A DNA stretch of 60,000 nt. Source: Cryptomeria japonica. Taxonomy: Eukaryota > Streptophyta > Pinopsida > Cupressales > Cupressaceae. A model generated the notes under the pieces. The model ran no database searches. It was not told the DNA's origin and saw only the letters and a list, made by a program, of their open reading frames with translations. Shown piece by piece: positions 36,170-46,253 of this stretch (the first letter of the stretch is position 1; the number at the start of each line of letters is the position of its first letter). The stretch is from positions 339,234,793 through 339,294,792 of the forward strand of contig NC_081408.1 of NCBI RefSeq assembly GCF_030272615.1, in the 5' to 3' direction. Both the position numbers and the translations under genes were made by a program.

Positions 36170-36940
36170 GGAGGAGAGCTATTCTCGAGCACTGCCGTTG
36201 AATTGATTTTCATCAAATCACGTTTATTTTATAGTGGGTTGGAGTACTTGGCGTCTAGTCGTTCCCACTTAAGTCATTCCCCTCACACTGGCTGTAACGA
36301 CTTTAAGAGGTTTTCAACCCCTCGGGAGGGCAGGCCTGCTAAAGATGTACAAATCTCAAACAAAGAAAAAGCCTCAAGGGTCTAGATTTCTGATTGTCTA
36401 GAAAAAGACAGGAACATACTCTCCTACCTCTCAGAATCTTCTAAAAAACATGAAAGACAAATTTGTTCTTTAACCAGATAGCAAGTTAGGTTCCTAAAAA
36501 AAAATGAATTTAAAGAATACACGATGTTTAGTCGATTCTCCTTAGGCAACCTGCAAAGACAACGAATCAGTAGTCATATTGTCTTTGTGCGACAAGCTTA
36601 TTATTTGACAAGCGTTCTGCAAAAATTGATTAGGCTGTGAAAAATTCTAAGATAGACAGATAAACAGTCAAGGTCAGTCGTCAGAATAATCAATAAAAAT
36701 CATGAAATTTGCCTTTTAACCAGAAAATACAGAGTCGTACGATAGTATACAAATTTGTACGATACACGATCCCAACTCGTATGAGACAGGATTCCAGTTC
36801 GTACGACACCTGCAGTTTGTTGTTTCAGCCTGTGGGAATTGTCGTACGAGATGTACAGACAAAAAATCAAAAAATCTGAAATTTGGAAAATAACAAAAAA
36901 CAAAGCAGTCAGTCTTGGAGGCCGAAAAATGTAGTCTTTT

Positions 36941-36958
36941 GCCCCACGGTGGGCGCCA
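36941..36958 (-). other. Primer-binding site of element C, tRNA-Lys
   Basis: Minus-strand TGGCGCCCACCGTGGGGC starts four bases after the LTR end. From memory it is complementary to the 3' end of plant tRNA-Lys(CTT). Confidence 0.88.
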
Positions 36959-36962
36959 GAGA

Positions 36963-37913
36963 TGTGTGTGTGAAAAAGTGGTCTGTAAGCTACAAGCACA
37001 ACACTTCAATTAAGTCATTATATGCATGGTTAGTAATCAATAATCAATAAGTAATAAACCATAACAAAGTGACTAATTGCCTTCTAAAAGATGCGAGTAT
37101 AAGATTGCCCTCAGATTGTTATAAGCAATACTAGTGACTAGACTACACCAAGACGAAGAATTTAATCTATATGATATTTAACTATATGGATGCAAGATGG
37201 ATGAATAATTCAAGCAAACCAATTCAAGAAATATGGATGTAAGCAATAATGGATGCAAATAATCTAAAAAGGCACAATAATCTTCAATGACTCCAGAGCG
37301 AAATTAGCATGATAATAATCTCCAAGCATGTTCTCAAAATATCTGGGGTAAATTGGAATGAGAGCTGAAGACTGAATTTATAGAGGATCACAAAGAGAAA
37401 AGCTCAATTTAGAATTAATTGAAAATAATTGAGAAATCAGGTTAAGTTAACCTTGAGATAGATTCCAATTATAGTTTAATTGAAATGCATTCAAATTAGA
37501 AGTCCAAGTTGCATTGGAAATAATAATAAATTAATTCCATGCATTTGTGATAAAAATAGATAATTCTTTTATTTATTCAAGAAAAGAGTCTTTTCAATGC
37601 AACTGAAATTCTTTTTCTGAAAAGCCTTGAGTTCCAAATTTAGAGAATAATTCAATAATTCAATTTAAATTTCTTTTCTAATTTCAATTTCTAAATTTAG
37701 AAAAAGAAATAATATCTCAAGTTTAATTTCTCTCTCAATTCAATTCCTTTATTTAATTTCAATTCAACTCTTGTTTTGTAATTAATTCCTCTTGCATGAT
37801 TAAATGGTAAATTTATTAATTAATTAAATATGCAAGGATATTTAATAAATTAAAATGGGATAATTGATCAAAATGATATTCTTGGAATGATTCAATTAAT
37901 TAAATGAATATTT
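36963..37913 (-). repeat. 5' LTR of element C, part before the LINE
   Basis: Matches 7259-8200 closely. It is interrupted by a LINE at 37914 and resumes at 40602. Its TATA-like site is near 37373-37384 on the minus strand. The 16-bp LINE duplication AATTAAATGAATATTT occupies 37898-37913. Confidence 0.93.
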
Positions 37914-38004
37914 TTTTTTTTATTAATAAGTGTTATCCAAGGGGGATAACTCCCTTACATTCTTTCAACACTCATAACATGTAACCAAAACAACCTAATG
38001 CCAG

Positions 38005-38709
38005 CTAAAAACCCAGATAATTCACAATGGTGGTCATGTTTTCTCCAAATCCCACCACCCGGACAGCAGCAGCAGCAGATAGCCAATTATCATCAGATCT
38101 GAGGAGTCTTCTAAATGGTCCCAAATCACCATTCCGAACACCTATTCTGAATACTTCCCAGGCTTCCATAATGAAAGACCTCTTCTTGTCCTTCGCCTCG
38201 TTATCGTGCCTCCTTTCTTCCCTTTCGTCCACTGATTCATCCTTTTCCTCCGAGTCTGAGGAAATGTTATTTGCGCTGTTAAAATATAACCCCATTACAC
38301 TGGCCCAGTAGTCCGTATCCACTTCCAACATTGCGTTTGCTACCGCCAGCCCATCGCATGCACGGACAAAACCGCCAATCCTCTGCACACATGCCTCCTT
38401 AGAGCCGATAATGTCGATCAGTAAACAAAGCACCGCTTCATACACAAATCCGTCACACCAGTGCCGATCCCCTCCCAATACCTCATTTACTATTCTCCAA
38501 ACCGCTCTGTGCATTAGTTCATCGGTGTTAAACAGCCTTCTGCATTGCGCATGGCTGGTTTCCTCATAGCACATACAGCTAAGCCCAAATCGGTGCACCA
38601 TTTCTGCTCGACTAACATGTTCATTCTCCAACCACTCAGTTTTATTTATAGCACTTACCTTTCTGTAACCATCGGTCCAATGTTTATCCGAACCATCCCA
38701 CTTTCCCAT
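38005..38709 (-). CDS. Unrecognised extra gene at the 3' end of the LINE
   Basis: An uninterrupted 234-codon frame starts at ATG 38707-38709 (MGKWDGSDKHWTDG) and ends about 90 bp before the poly(A) tail. It lies downstream of the RNase H of ORF2 and in another frame. The sequence has an N-terminal part with scattered Cys and His, a hydrophobic middle (YEAVLCLLIDIIG), an acidic stretch (EEKDESVDEREERR) and a hydrophobic C-terminus. I recognise no domain. It may be a third LINE ORF or host sequence carried along by 3' transduction. It is intact, while the ORF2 before it has stops. Confidence 0.6.
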   Translation of the reverse strand: MGKWDGSDKHWTDGYRKVSAINKTEWLENEHVSRAEMVHRFGLSCMCYEETSHAQCRRLFNTDELMHRAVWRIVNEVLGGDRHWCDGFVYEAVLCLLIDIIGSKEACVQRIGGFVRACDGLAVANAMLEVDTDYWASVMGLYFNSANNISSDSEEKDESVDEREERRHDNEAKDKKRSFIMEAWEVFRIGVRNGDLGPFRRLLRSDDNWLSAAAAVRVVGFGENMTTIVNYLGF

Positions 38710-38860
38710 AATGGGTACTAGGTCTGCAAGTTACCATTCTCGATATGCTTTACTCTGTACCTATCCGATTTGGTCAATCCTCCTTATGTTTTTTTGATCT
38801 TCCTTGGATTTCCTTAAACATTCTTTTCAGTCCTGCCAGACCCGTACCCCTTAACCAAGC

Positions 38861-40585
38861 CTATCCGATTCCTTTCTTTTTTCCAATCACGTAATCCTTC
38901 TTAGCAATTTCGATAATATCATCACTCCAACCATCTAATTTAATTAACTTGGTCTCCCTAACCGCAATTACCCCCATATTTGCTAGCCAGTCTGCTGCTT
39001 TGTTCGCTTCTCTGTATACATGACCAATTTTATACTGTTGTATCTGCATCAAATTTTGTCTTATGTCGTTCAGATACTATTGCAATTTCCAGTTGGGTAT
39101 GTTTTGTTGCATAACTGCATTGATGATTATTTGTGAATCACCTTCCACTTCCACCATATTATACCCCTGTTCCACACACAATTTAATTCCCCTTGCCATC
39201 GCCCAAGCTTCAGCCTCATTGTTAGTTGCAATGCCTAGAATACTTGCGATACATCCCAATATACATCCTTCATCATTCCTTATTATACCTCCATATCCAG
39301 CCAGCCCAGGATTGCCTTTTGCAGCCCCATCAAAGTTTAGTTTTACCCATCCTTTCGATGGTGGCTCCCAGACCGCATTTGTCCTCCTTACCTTCTTTGA
39401 TATCACATTTATCTTTGGTGGGATTAATCGTTTCCATTCCATTTGCACTTTCTTATCCCATTCACTTATATATTCAATTTTTCTACTGTATGCCATAGCG
39501 TTCGCCACTTCGCATATACTGTTTTGGATTTTTTCAATAATTTTTTCCACAGTGTTTTCCTTTCCTTTGAATAATCTCCTGTTTCTTTCCTTCCAAATCT
39601 GCCAAATCACCATTGAAGGCGCGATTATCCACAATGATCCCCATAAAGACTTTTGGTACAATAACGGCCAGCCAGTAATCCAATTTTTTAAGTTGATATC
39701 GCTGGCACATTCCCATCCAAGATTCTTGATTGTCCAATTCCAGCATTGTCTAGCATAAGGACAATCGAGCAGTAGATGGTTTAATGATTCCTCATTTTGC
39801 CAACATAATGTGCATATGCTAGGACCTTGTATTCCATATAATTTCAATCTTTCACCAGTCAGTACTCTCTCATGTAGAGCAGTCCATAAGAAAGCACCCG
39901 CTCTTGGTGCAACTAGTTTATGCCAGCATAACTTATGTGGCCAATCCTTTTTCGTTCTTGCAATCTCCTGAATTTGGTAGCCCAGCTTTATTGAATATTC
40001 TCCAGACTTAGCTGCACACCAAATTAGCTCATCTCTCCTGTCTCTTAAAGTTATTTTTCTGCATTCCAAGATACCCATAAGTATCCTTAGATCATTATTG
40101 GCAATAGATTCCAATTGTATATTTTTCCATTTATATTTTCCCATCACCTATGCATCCCTTTCAACATAATCCACTACCAATTCACCATATTTGTTTTTGG
40201 CTTTGCTGATCCATTCCTTATTCCCAACAATCTTACTAATACTCTCATGTCCATCCCAGGAATCCTCCCAGAACTTGGCACTTTTCCCATCTCCAATCCT
40301 CCACGAGATATGGTCCGTTATAATAAATCTGGATTCTCTCATAAATTTCCATATCAACGACCCTCCCCTATAATCAATAGCAGTTAGTATTCTAGCAGGA
40401 TCGTTGTTGTCTAGATATTTCTTTTGTATAATTTTGCACCATAATTTCTTAGGTGAACAATACACCTTCCAAATTAACTTTGCTCCAAGGGCCAAATTTT
40501 GCATTCCAAGATTCCTAAGTCCAGCACCTCCCTCCTCTCGTGACCTGCATGCCGTTTCCCAACCAATCAATGGTATTTTTTTTAC
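38861..40585 (-). pseudogene. LINE ORF2 C-terminal part: RT end, zinc-binding and RNase H
   Basis: The piece opens in the RT thumb region (IGWETACRSREEGGAGLRNL). It continues with the zf-RVT region (HKLVAPRAGAFLWTALHERV, CTLCWQNEESLNHLLLDCP) and ends with RNase H (KLNFDGAAKGNPGLAGYGG, NNEAEAWAMARG, EVEGDSQIII, HVYREANKAADWLANMG). Two in-frame TAG stops lie at 40148-40150 and 39077-39079; otherwise the frame is continuous to 38861. The order is typical of plant L1 elements with RNase H. Confidence 0.93.
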
Positions 40586-40601
40586 AATTAAATGAATATT
40601 T

Positions 40602-40756
40602 AATTAATATTGAGTAATTGATTTACCATGTGATATTTGATGATTAAAGAATTAATATTGTGCTCAAGGTTGATTTAATTGCCTTTGGCTAGGACCTTGG
40701 TGATGTTGTTGAGATTAGGGGCCCATGGTTTAGATGACCATTTTTAGGGTATTACA
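40602..40756 (-). repeat. 5' LTR of element C, part after the LINE
   Basis: Matches 8213-8369 and ends at ATTACA, the TGTAAT start on the minus strand. The target duplication ATTAG follows at 40757-40761. Confidence 0.92.
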
Positions 40757-40890
40757 ATTAGAAAGAATGGCATACCTGCATTTGAAGACTATGAGAGACC
40801 AAAGACCTATGGACAATGACTACTACTGATCATGAAGCAATACTAGATACTCTTAAGCAAAGAGATGACCCTTCAGGCATACTTGAGTAG
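40757..40890 (+). pseudogene. Downstream half of the gene split by element C
   Basis: In frame with 6966-7258 it reads IRKNGIPAFEDYERPKTYG, then stops at TGA. One base over, a plausible continuation reads TMTTTDHEAILDTLKQRDDP and ends ILE-stop near 40890, so one frameshift is likely. Family unrecognised. Confidence 0.55.
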
Positions 40891-42153
40891 TAGGTCTTTA
40901 ATGGTGCCTTATTTTTTTTATCGTGCATTTCATTTCAAACAATGATCATTAAACCTTAATGCTCAAGTTTATTACATGTATATTAAGGATGTGTTCAAAA
41001 TGCAGGTCTATTGATGAATGTTTTTTTTTGGCAACATGGTTTTTGCATGCACATAGCGGGTACACTCAATATAATTGGATGGGACGTATTCTTGCAACAT
41101 GACTTATTATCATGCATTTTATGAGATTTATAATTTTTTTTATTAGACAACACTATTTGATAATTTTTGATGATATAATTATCGCAAAACCTTTATGCTC
41201 ATGCAGATCTTTTTTGATGATATACAACAATATCGCATTATGATTTGTGCGTCAACATAGTGGGTTCTCTTGATATAATTCGAAGGGACGTATTTTTATG
41301 GTATATAATCCCACCTTTTCATTTATTATCACGCATTTTAGTTGAAGTGATTATCATAAAGTCTTTATGTTCATCCACACATTTTATGTGTAGACTAACA
41401 ATTCTTAAAAATACAGGTTCATGCTAGATCATTTGCCGTTGACTAGTTTACTCTTGGTGATGGTACATATTCCTTTGTGCATTAATGAGATTAAATTTTG
41501 TGCATAAACACTAAGTCAAGTGAATGTATTGCTATTTAGAAATGACAATATCTACCATCATCTTCAACCATGTAGAGAAATGGAGTGAAAAGGGCTTTAA
41601 TCAACATGTATCTTTCTTCAAAGTTATGCTTGTATACTTTGCAGAGAAACAAGTAAGTTTCGTAATTATACAATCTTGTATGTCTTAAAAATGTTTCGAA
41701 TGATCTATTTATAATTTGAAAAAATAATTTGTAGTAAGTGTTATAATTTATTTCTTGTAGCACATTCATTCCGCGTAAAAAGGTTGTTTATTTTGGTCTT
41801 CATTTATATGCAGACATTTCTATATGTAAGCTTTTCTCTTAGGACATGAGGATGTCTGATGCAAATGAAGTGGGATGTTGTATTTGTATATGGATGTGAA
41901 TTGATGTAACTTTGTTATGATGATATACAATGTCCATGAGCAAATTGGTTTAGTTATATTGATGATATACAATGTATCTGTACATGAGTACATTGGTCTA
42001 GTTGTATTCATAATGAAAAAAAATCATGTTTGCATATTCCTTCATGGATGTCACATGAAAGTGTAATGGTAATTATGTGTATACAATACATGGAAATATT
42101 AATGATCATTATGTGTCTACAGTGTAATGCTTGTTTATCTATATTTTTTCATT
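40891..42153. other. AT-rich stretch with degenerate repeats
   Basis: No gene is seen. Between about 40925 and 41470 a unit of roughly 200 bp appears two to three times in degenerate form, with shared words ATC(A/G)(T/C)GCATTT, CTTTATG(C/T)TCAT and GGGACGTATT. A shorter duplication with GATGATATACAATGT lies at about 41917-41975. Confidence 0.5.
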
Positions 42154-43790
42154 GAATGAGATTGACGATTTTTTTGCCAACCGAAAAAATGCTTCCCTAA
42201 TAAAACCGTAGGGAAAATTGAAAAACCGAGATAGGATTTTGTAGGGACCCCTCTCGTGGCCTTGAAGGTTCAAATGGATGATTTGCAGGTGCCACGGATT
42301 CCGAGTTAGGGCCCGTCAAAGTTTGACAATTTTTAGCACTTAGGGTGCTCAAGGGACGACGCCAGTAGGGTATGACCCTAAGCGTTCGATCGAGTGGGGG
42401 AGGGGGGGGATAGGAGCATGAAATTGGCCACATGACAACATTGGATTGAATGAGACTGACGATTTTTTTTGCCAACCGAAAAAATGTTGCCCTAATAAAA
42501 CCATAGGGAAACTTGAAAAACTGAGATAGCCTTTTGTAGGGACACCTCTCGTGGCCTCGTAGGTTCAAACAGATCATTTGCAGGTGCCACAAATTTTGAG
42601 TTAGGGCCCGTCAAAGTTTGACAATTTTTAGCACTTAGAGTGCTCAAGGGATGACGCTGGTAGGGTATGACCTTGAGCGTTCGATCGAGTGGGGGGAAAA
42701 ATAGGAGTATGCATAGGGTAATAATTCCTAACTAGACATTTCAGAGCCGATGATTCATTATCACGATGAGAAGAATGAGAAATTGGCCACCCGACAACAT
42801 TCGGTTGAATGAGACTGATGATTTTTTCGCCAACCAAAAAAATGCTTCCCTAATAAAACCGTACGGAAAATTGAAAAATCGAGATAGGATTTTTTAGGGA
42901 CCCCTCTCGTGGCCCCATAGGTTCAAACGGATCATTCACAGGTGCCATGGATTCCAAGTTAGGGCCCATAAAAGTTTGACAATTTTTAGCACTTAGGGTG
43001 CTCAAGGGATGACACCGGTAGGTACGACCCCGAGCGTTCGATCTAGTGGGGGGGAAAAATAGGAGCATGCATAGGGTAATAATGCCAAACTAGTCATGTC
43101 GGTGCCGATGATTCATTATCATGACGAGCAGAACGAGAAATTGGCCACGTGACAACATTCGATTGAATGAGACTGACGATTTTTTGCCAACTGAAAAAAT
43201 GCAGCCCTAATAAAACCGTAGAGAAACTTGAAAAACCGAGAGAGCCTTTTGTAGGGACCCCTCTCATGGCCTCGTAGGTTCAAACAAATCATTCACAGGT
43301 GCCATGGATTCTGAGTTAGGGCCCGTCAAAGTTTGACAATTTTTAGCACTTAGGGTGCTCAAGGCATGACGCCGGTAGGGTATGACCCTGAGCGTTCGAT
43401 TGAGTGGGGGGGAAAAATAAGAAAATGCATAGGGTAATAATGCCTAACTGGACATGTCAGAGCTGATTGTTCAATATCACGATGAGCAAAATGAGAAATT
43501 GGCCACACGACAACATTCGATTGAATGAGACTGATGATTTTTTCGCCAACCAAAAAAATGTCGCCTGAATAAAACTGTAGGGAAACTTGAAAAACCAAGA
43601 TAGAATTTGTAGGGACACCTCTCGTGGCCCTATAGATTCAAACGGATTGTTCGCAGATGCCACAGATTCTGAGTTAGGGCCCGTCAAAGTTTGACAATTT
43701 TTAGCTCTTAGGGTGCTCAAGGGACAACGCCAATAGGGTATGAACCCGAGCGTTCGACCGAGTGGGGGGGGGGAATAGGAGCATGCATAG
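42154..43790. repeat. Tandem array of five 358-bp units
   Basis: Units begin GAATGAGACTGACGATTTTTT at 42154, 42448, 42807, 43165 and 43523, so spacings are 294, 359, 358 and 358. The first unit lacks about 62 bp of the CATAGGGTAATAATGCC part. Shared internal words are GCCAACCGAAAAAATG, AGGGCCCGTCAAAGTTTGAC and GAGCGTTCGATCGAGTGGGG. GTCAAAGTTTGAC is a near-perfect palindrome. Short minus-strand frames across it only repeat the unit. Confidence 0.93.
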
Positions 43791-43921
43791 GGTAATAATG
43801 AATTGTATTGTATTGTTCATTATACAAACAACACTTACGATGAAATGAAATGAATTGTATTGTTCATTAAATAACCATTGTTAATTATTGGATTGAAGAT
43901 TAAATATTTCCATGGTAACAC

Positions 43922-44743
43922 TATTGGCATATGCACACTCCAATGAGACATTGTATGTGATTGAAAGTTTTGTCATTGATGGAAACCTTACAATCCTATG
44001 GCACTGGCAAGGCATTACACTGGCAAGATAGTTCACCGGCATTAGCAGAACACATTCTACACGGGCATTTAGAACACCGACACCAACACAGAGAAAGGAA
44101 GCATACTGGCACAGAGGCCGACATGATTTTTGATATATTATATTTTGTTTATTATTTGAAAAAATTTGTAAGCCGACTTGATATCATTGTAAAATGACTC
44201 TTATATATAAAAGAGATCATTGTAGACATTTTGTAAGCAAGTTAAGGAAGTGAAGTAAGCGAAGAAAAAGATTAGGCAGACCTATTATGCGAAATATAGG
44301 TTAAGGGGTATATGTAAAGAATAGAGCAGAAACCGGTACTGAATCTAGCATTGAAGATGCTATTGTAAAGCAGTACAAGTTATTGGATTTTTATAATCCA
44401 CATTGTAAGTTAGTGAGACTTCCCATTTGAGCATTGAGCTCTAGGCACTTGGCCTTCCTGCATGTGCAGGCCCCCATTGTAAGTAATATTCTCTTATTGG
44501 CCAGTAAGTGAATATTGTGGGTCACAAATCCCACCGAGGTTTTTCCCACACTGGGTTTCCTCATTAAATCATTGTGTTATGGTGTGATTTTCATGTGGTT
44601 TCTTTCATTTCTATTTATTGCATTGTTTCTTGCATACTGGTACACTGTTACAATATGTTCTGCATGTTTTAAGTTGAGAAATTCTAATTACTGGTTAGAT
44701 GCTAATACACCCCCCCCCCTCAGTATCTATGAGTTTCCTAACA
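43922..44743 (+). repeat. 5' LTR of element D
   Basis: It begins TATTGGCATATG (3' copy TGTTGGCATATG) and ends CCTAACA, 822 bp. A TATA box TATATATAA is at 44202-44210. A C run at 44710-44719 lies near the end. Confidence 0.88.
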
Positions 44744-44745
44744 AT

Positions 44746-44757
44746 TGGTATCAGAGC
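44746..44757 (+). other. Primer-binding site of element D, tRNA-iMet
   Basis: TGGTATCAGAGC, two bases after the LTR end, complementary to the 3' end of plant initiator tRNA-Met. Confidence 0.93.
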
Positions 44758-44814
44758 CTAGTCCTCTATTTTCAGAAGCCTACCAGCTTGAGGAAGATCT
44801 TGACACCGGTAAAG

Positions 44815-45833
44815 ATGGAAAATCTGATGAAACAACTTGAAGCAACTCTCTCAGACTATGATGCAGAAAAAATGAAAAATATCAAACTAGAAGATGATCT
44901 AAAGCAACTTAGGATATCATTTAGGCACTTCAAGAGAATCTTACTATTGCAAGAAATAAGAGAAGAGAACTTTGTGAAAAGATGCAAAATGAGAATGATG
45001 AAAAGGAATCACTTAATGATATGTTAAGTAAGCTGAAACTAGAGAACATAACTACAAAGAATGAGATGCAGGATATGACTATGAGATTTTGTAAAGAGAT
45101 TGAAGATAGGAAGAAGAATGAAGAAGAATTGACCAGAAGACTAAGTGATGCAGCAAATGAGAACACAAGACTTAGATATGAAAATGATCTATTAAAAATA
45201 GATCTGATGCATACTTAGAATGACTCCAATGAACTAATGAGACAGAAAGAAGTCTTAGAAAGAGAACTAGAAACTGCAAATCAACATAAAGAAAAATTCA
45301 AGAAAAGCTCAGAGGAACTTGGCAACTTGCCGAAGAATCAAAAACCTAAAGGTGACACTTCTGGAATTGGCTTTGAAGTTGGTGAAAGCTCCGGTGCTGC
45401 AAACACATATGATCACAACAAACCGATAAGGCAACCTAATGATTATAAATTCAATGGAAAATGCTTTAACTGTAACAAGTATGGTCATAGAGCAAATGAA
45501 TGTAGATCTAGAAATTATTAGAATATCAACACACCCACCGGTCAATGTTCTAAATGCAACAAAGTTGGTCACAATTCTGAGAATTGCAGAATGAATGTGA
45601 GATGTTATGTTTGTGGAAGATTTGAACATTTATCTAATCAATGCAAAACACAAACCAGCATAGGTTATGGGAAAGCTATTCAGAAGAATAATGTAACTTG
45701 TTATGCATGTAACAAGATTGGGCATATTGCAAAATTCTATAGAAGTAAAGGATCACCGACAGACAACAAAAATTCTAGCTTGAAAGGTAAAGAAAAAGTT
45801 GAAGAGGTTAAGCAAGAATTCTCAAAACAATAG
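44815..45833 (+). pseudogene. Truncated gag of element D: coiled coil and zinc knuckles
   Basis: ATG 44815 (MENLMKQLEATLSDY) is only about 60 bases after the primer site. The usual copia capsid core (UBN2-like) is missing. A long charged coiled coil (about 44830-45330) follows. Then come four CCHC knuckles: CFNCNKYGHRANEC, CSKCNKVGHNSENC, CYVCGRFEHLSNQC and CYACNKIGHIAKFY, the last lacking its final Cys. A one-base frameshift lies near 44930, and in-frame TAG stops near 45217 and 45519. It ends at TAG 45831-45833. It would bind RNA. Confidence 0.85.
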
Positions 45834-46253
45834 ATTAGAGAAGCTGATCTAAATATTTGGAATACTCCTCCACTGGTAGAACCAGTCAATGCTTCACTGG
45901 TAGGACAGAGTGATGCTCCACCGGTAGGAAGTTCTTCATCAAATTGAAGAAAGTTTCCTTGAAGGTTTGGTGATCTAATGACACATGTGCTATTATTCCC
46001 TCGGTTAGAGATGAGAAGTTGGAAATTACTTTATTACCGACAGACAATGTTAAGTGAATACTTAACCGGCATGCATTTAATGTGGTAGATGGCAAAAAGT
46101 AACACTATAAATTTGTGGTTTTGGCTCCATTTCATTTCACCGAGATTTCAAACCTACGAAGAGCGCGAAGATTCCGAGCTAAGGCATTTCGAGCAAAAGG
46201 AAAGAACACTTCAAGAAATCATCCATGCTAAAGGCAGTAAAAGGTATTTTATC

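Larger units (their letters stand above)
34654..36940 (-). other. 5' leader of element C
   Basis: A 2.3-kb untranslated stretch. It holds about twelve TCGTACGA-type motifs (35050-35335 and 36730-36860), a 39-bp tandem repeat, a direct repeat near 34760 and 34840 (GGAACGATCTATCCTATATA), and a structured block around 35900-36380 that partly resembles the B leader. Confidence 0.72.
37914..40585 (-). mobile_element. 5'-truncated L1-type LINE inside the LTR of element C
   Basis: The 16-bp target duplication AATTAAATGAATATTT is present at 37898-37913 and 40586-40601. A poly(A) tail appears as a T run that ends at 37921 and overlaps the duplication. The 5' end is cut within the RT region of ORF2. 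Both coding pieces are on the minus strand. The uninterrupted LTR copy (8180-8230) shows the empty site. Confidence 0.94.
7259..40756 (-). mobile_element. Element C: complete-ended Tat element holding two later insertions
   Basis: Both LTR outer ends are present (TGTAATACCC on the minus strand at 40756, and TGTGTGTG at 7259). The flanks are a perfect 5-bp duplication, ATTAG at 7254-7258 and 40757-40761. On the minus strand the order is 5' LTR, tRNA-Lys primer site, leader, gag, protease, G-patch, second RNase H, integrase, antisense PMD, polypurine tract and 3' LTR. The RT and first RNase H are deleted. Element B interrupts its PMD gene and a LINE interrupts its 5' LTR. The LTR copies differ more than those of B, which fits C being older. 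Confidence 0.93.

Noticed and set aside
38027-38311. 94-codon plus-strand frame in the LINE
   Set aside because: Opposite strand of the intact 234-codon frame.
39063-39758. 231-codon plus-strand frame in the LINE
   Set aside because: Opposite strand of the RNase H region, which has clear motifs.
42197-43720. Several 60-130-codon minus-strand frames
   Set aside because: They repeat with the 358-bp unit and have no independent coding signal.
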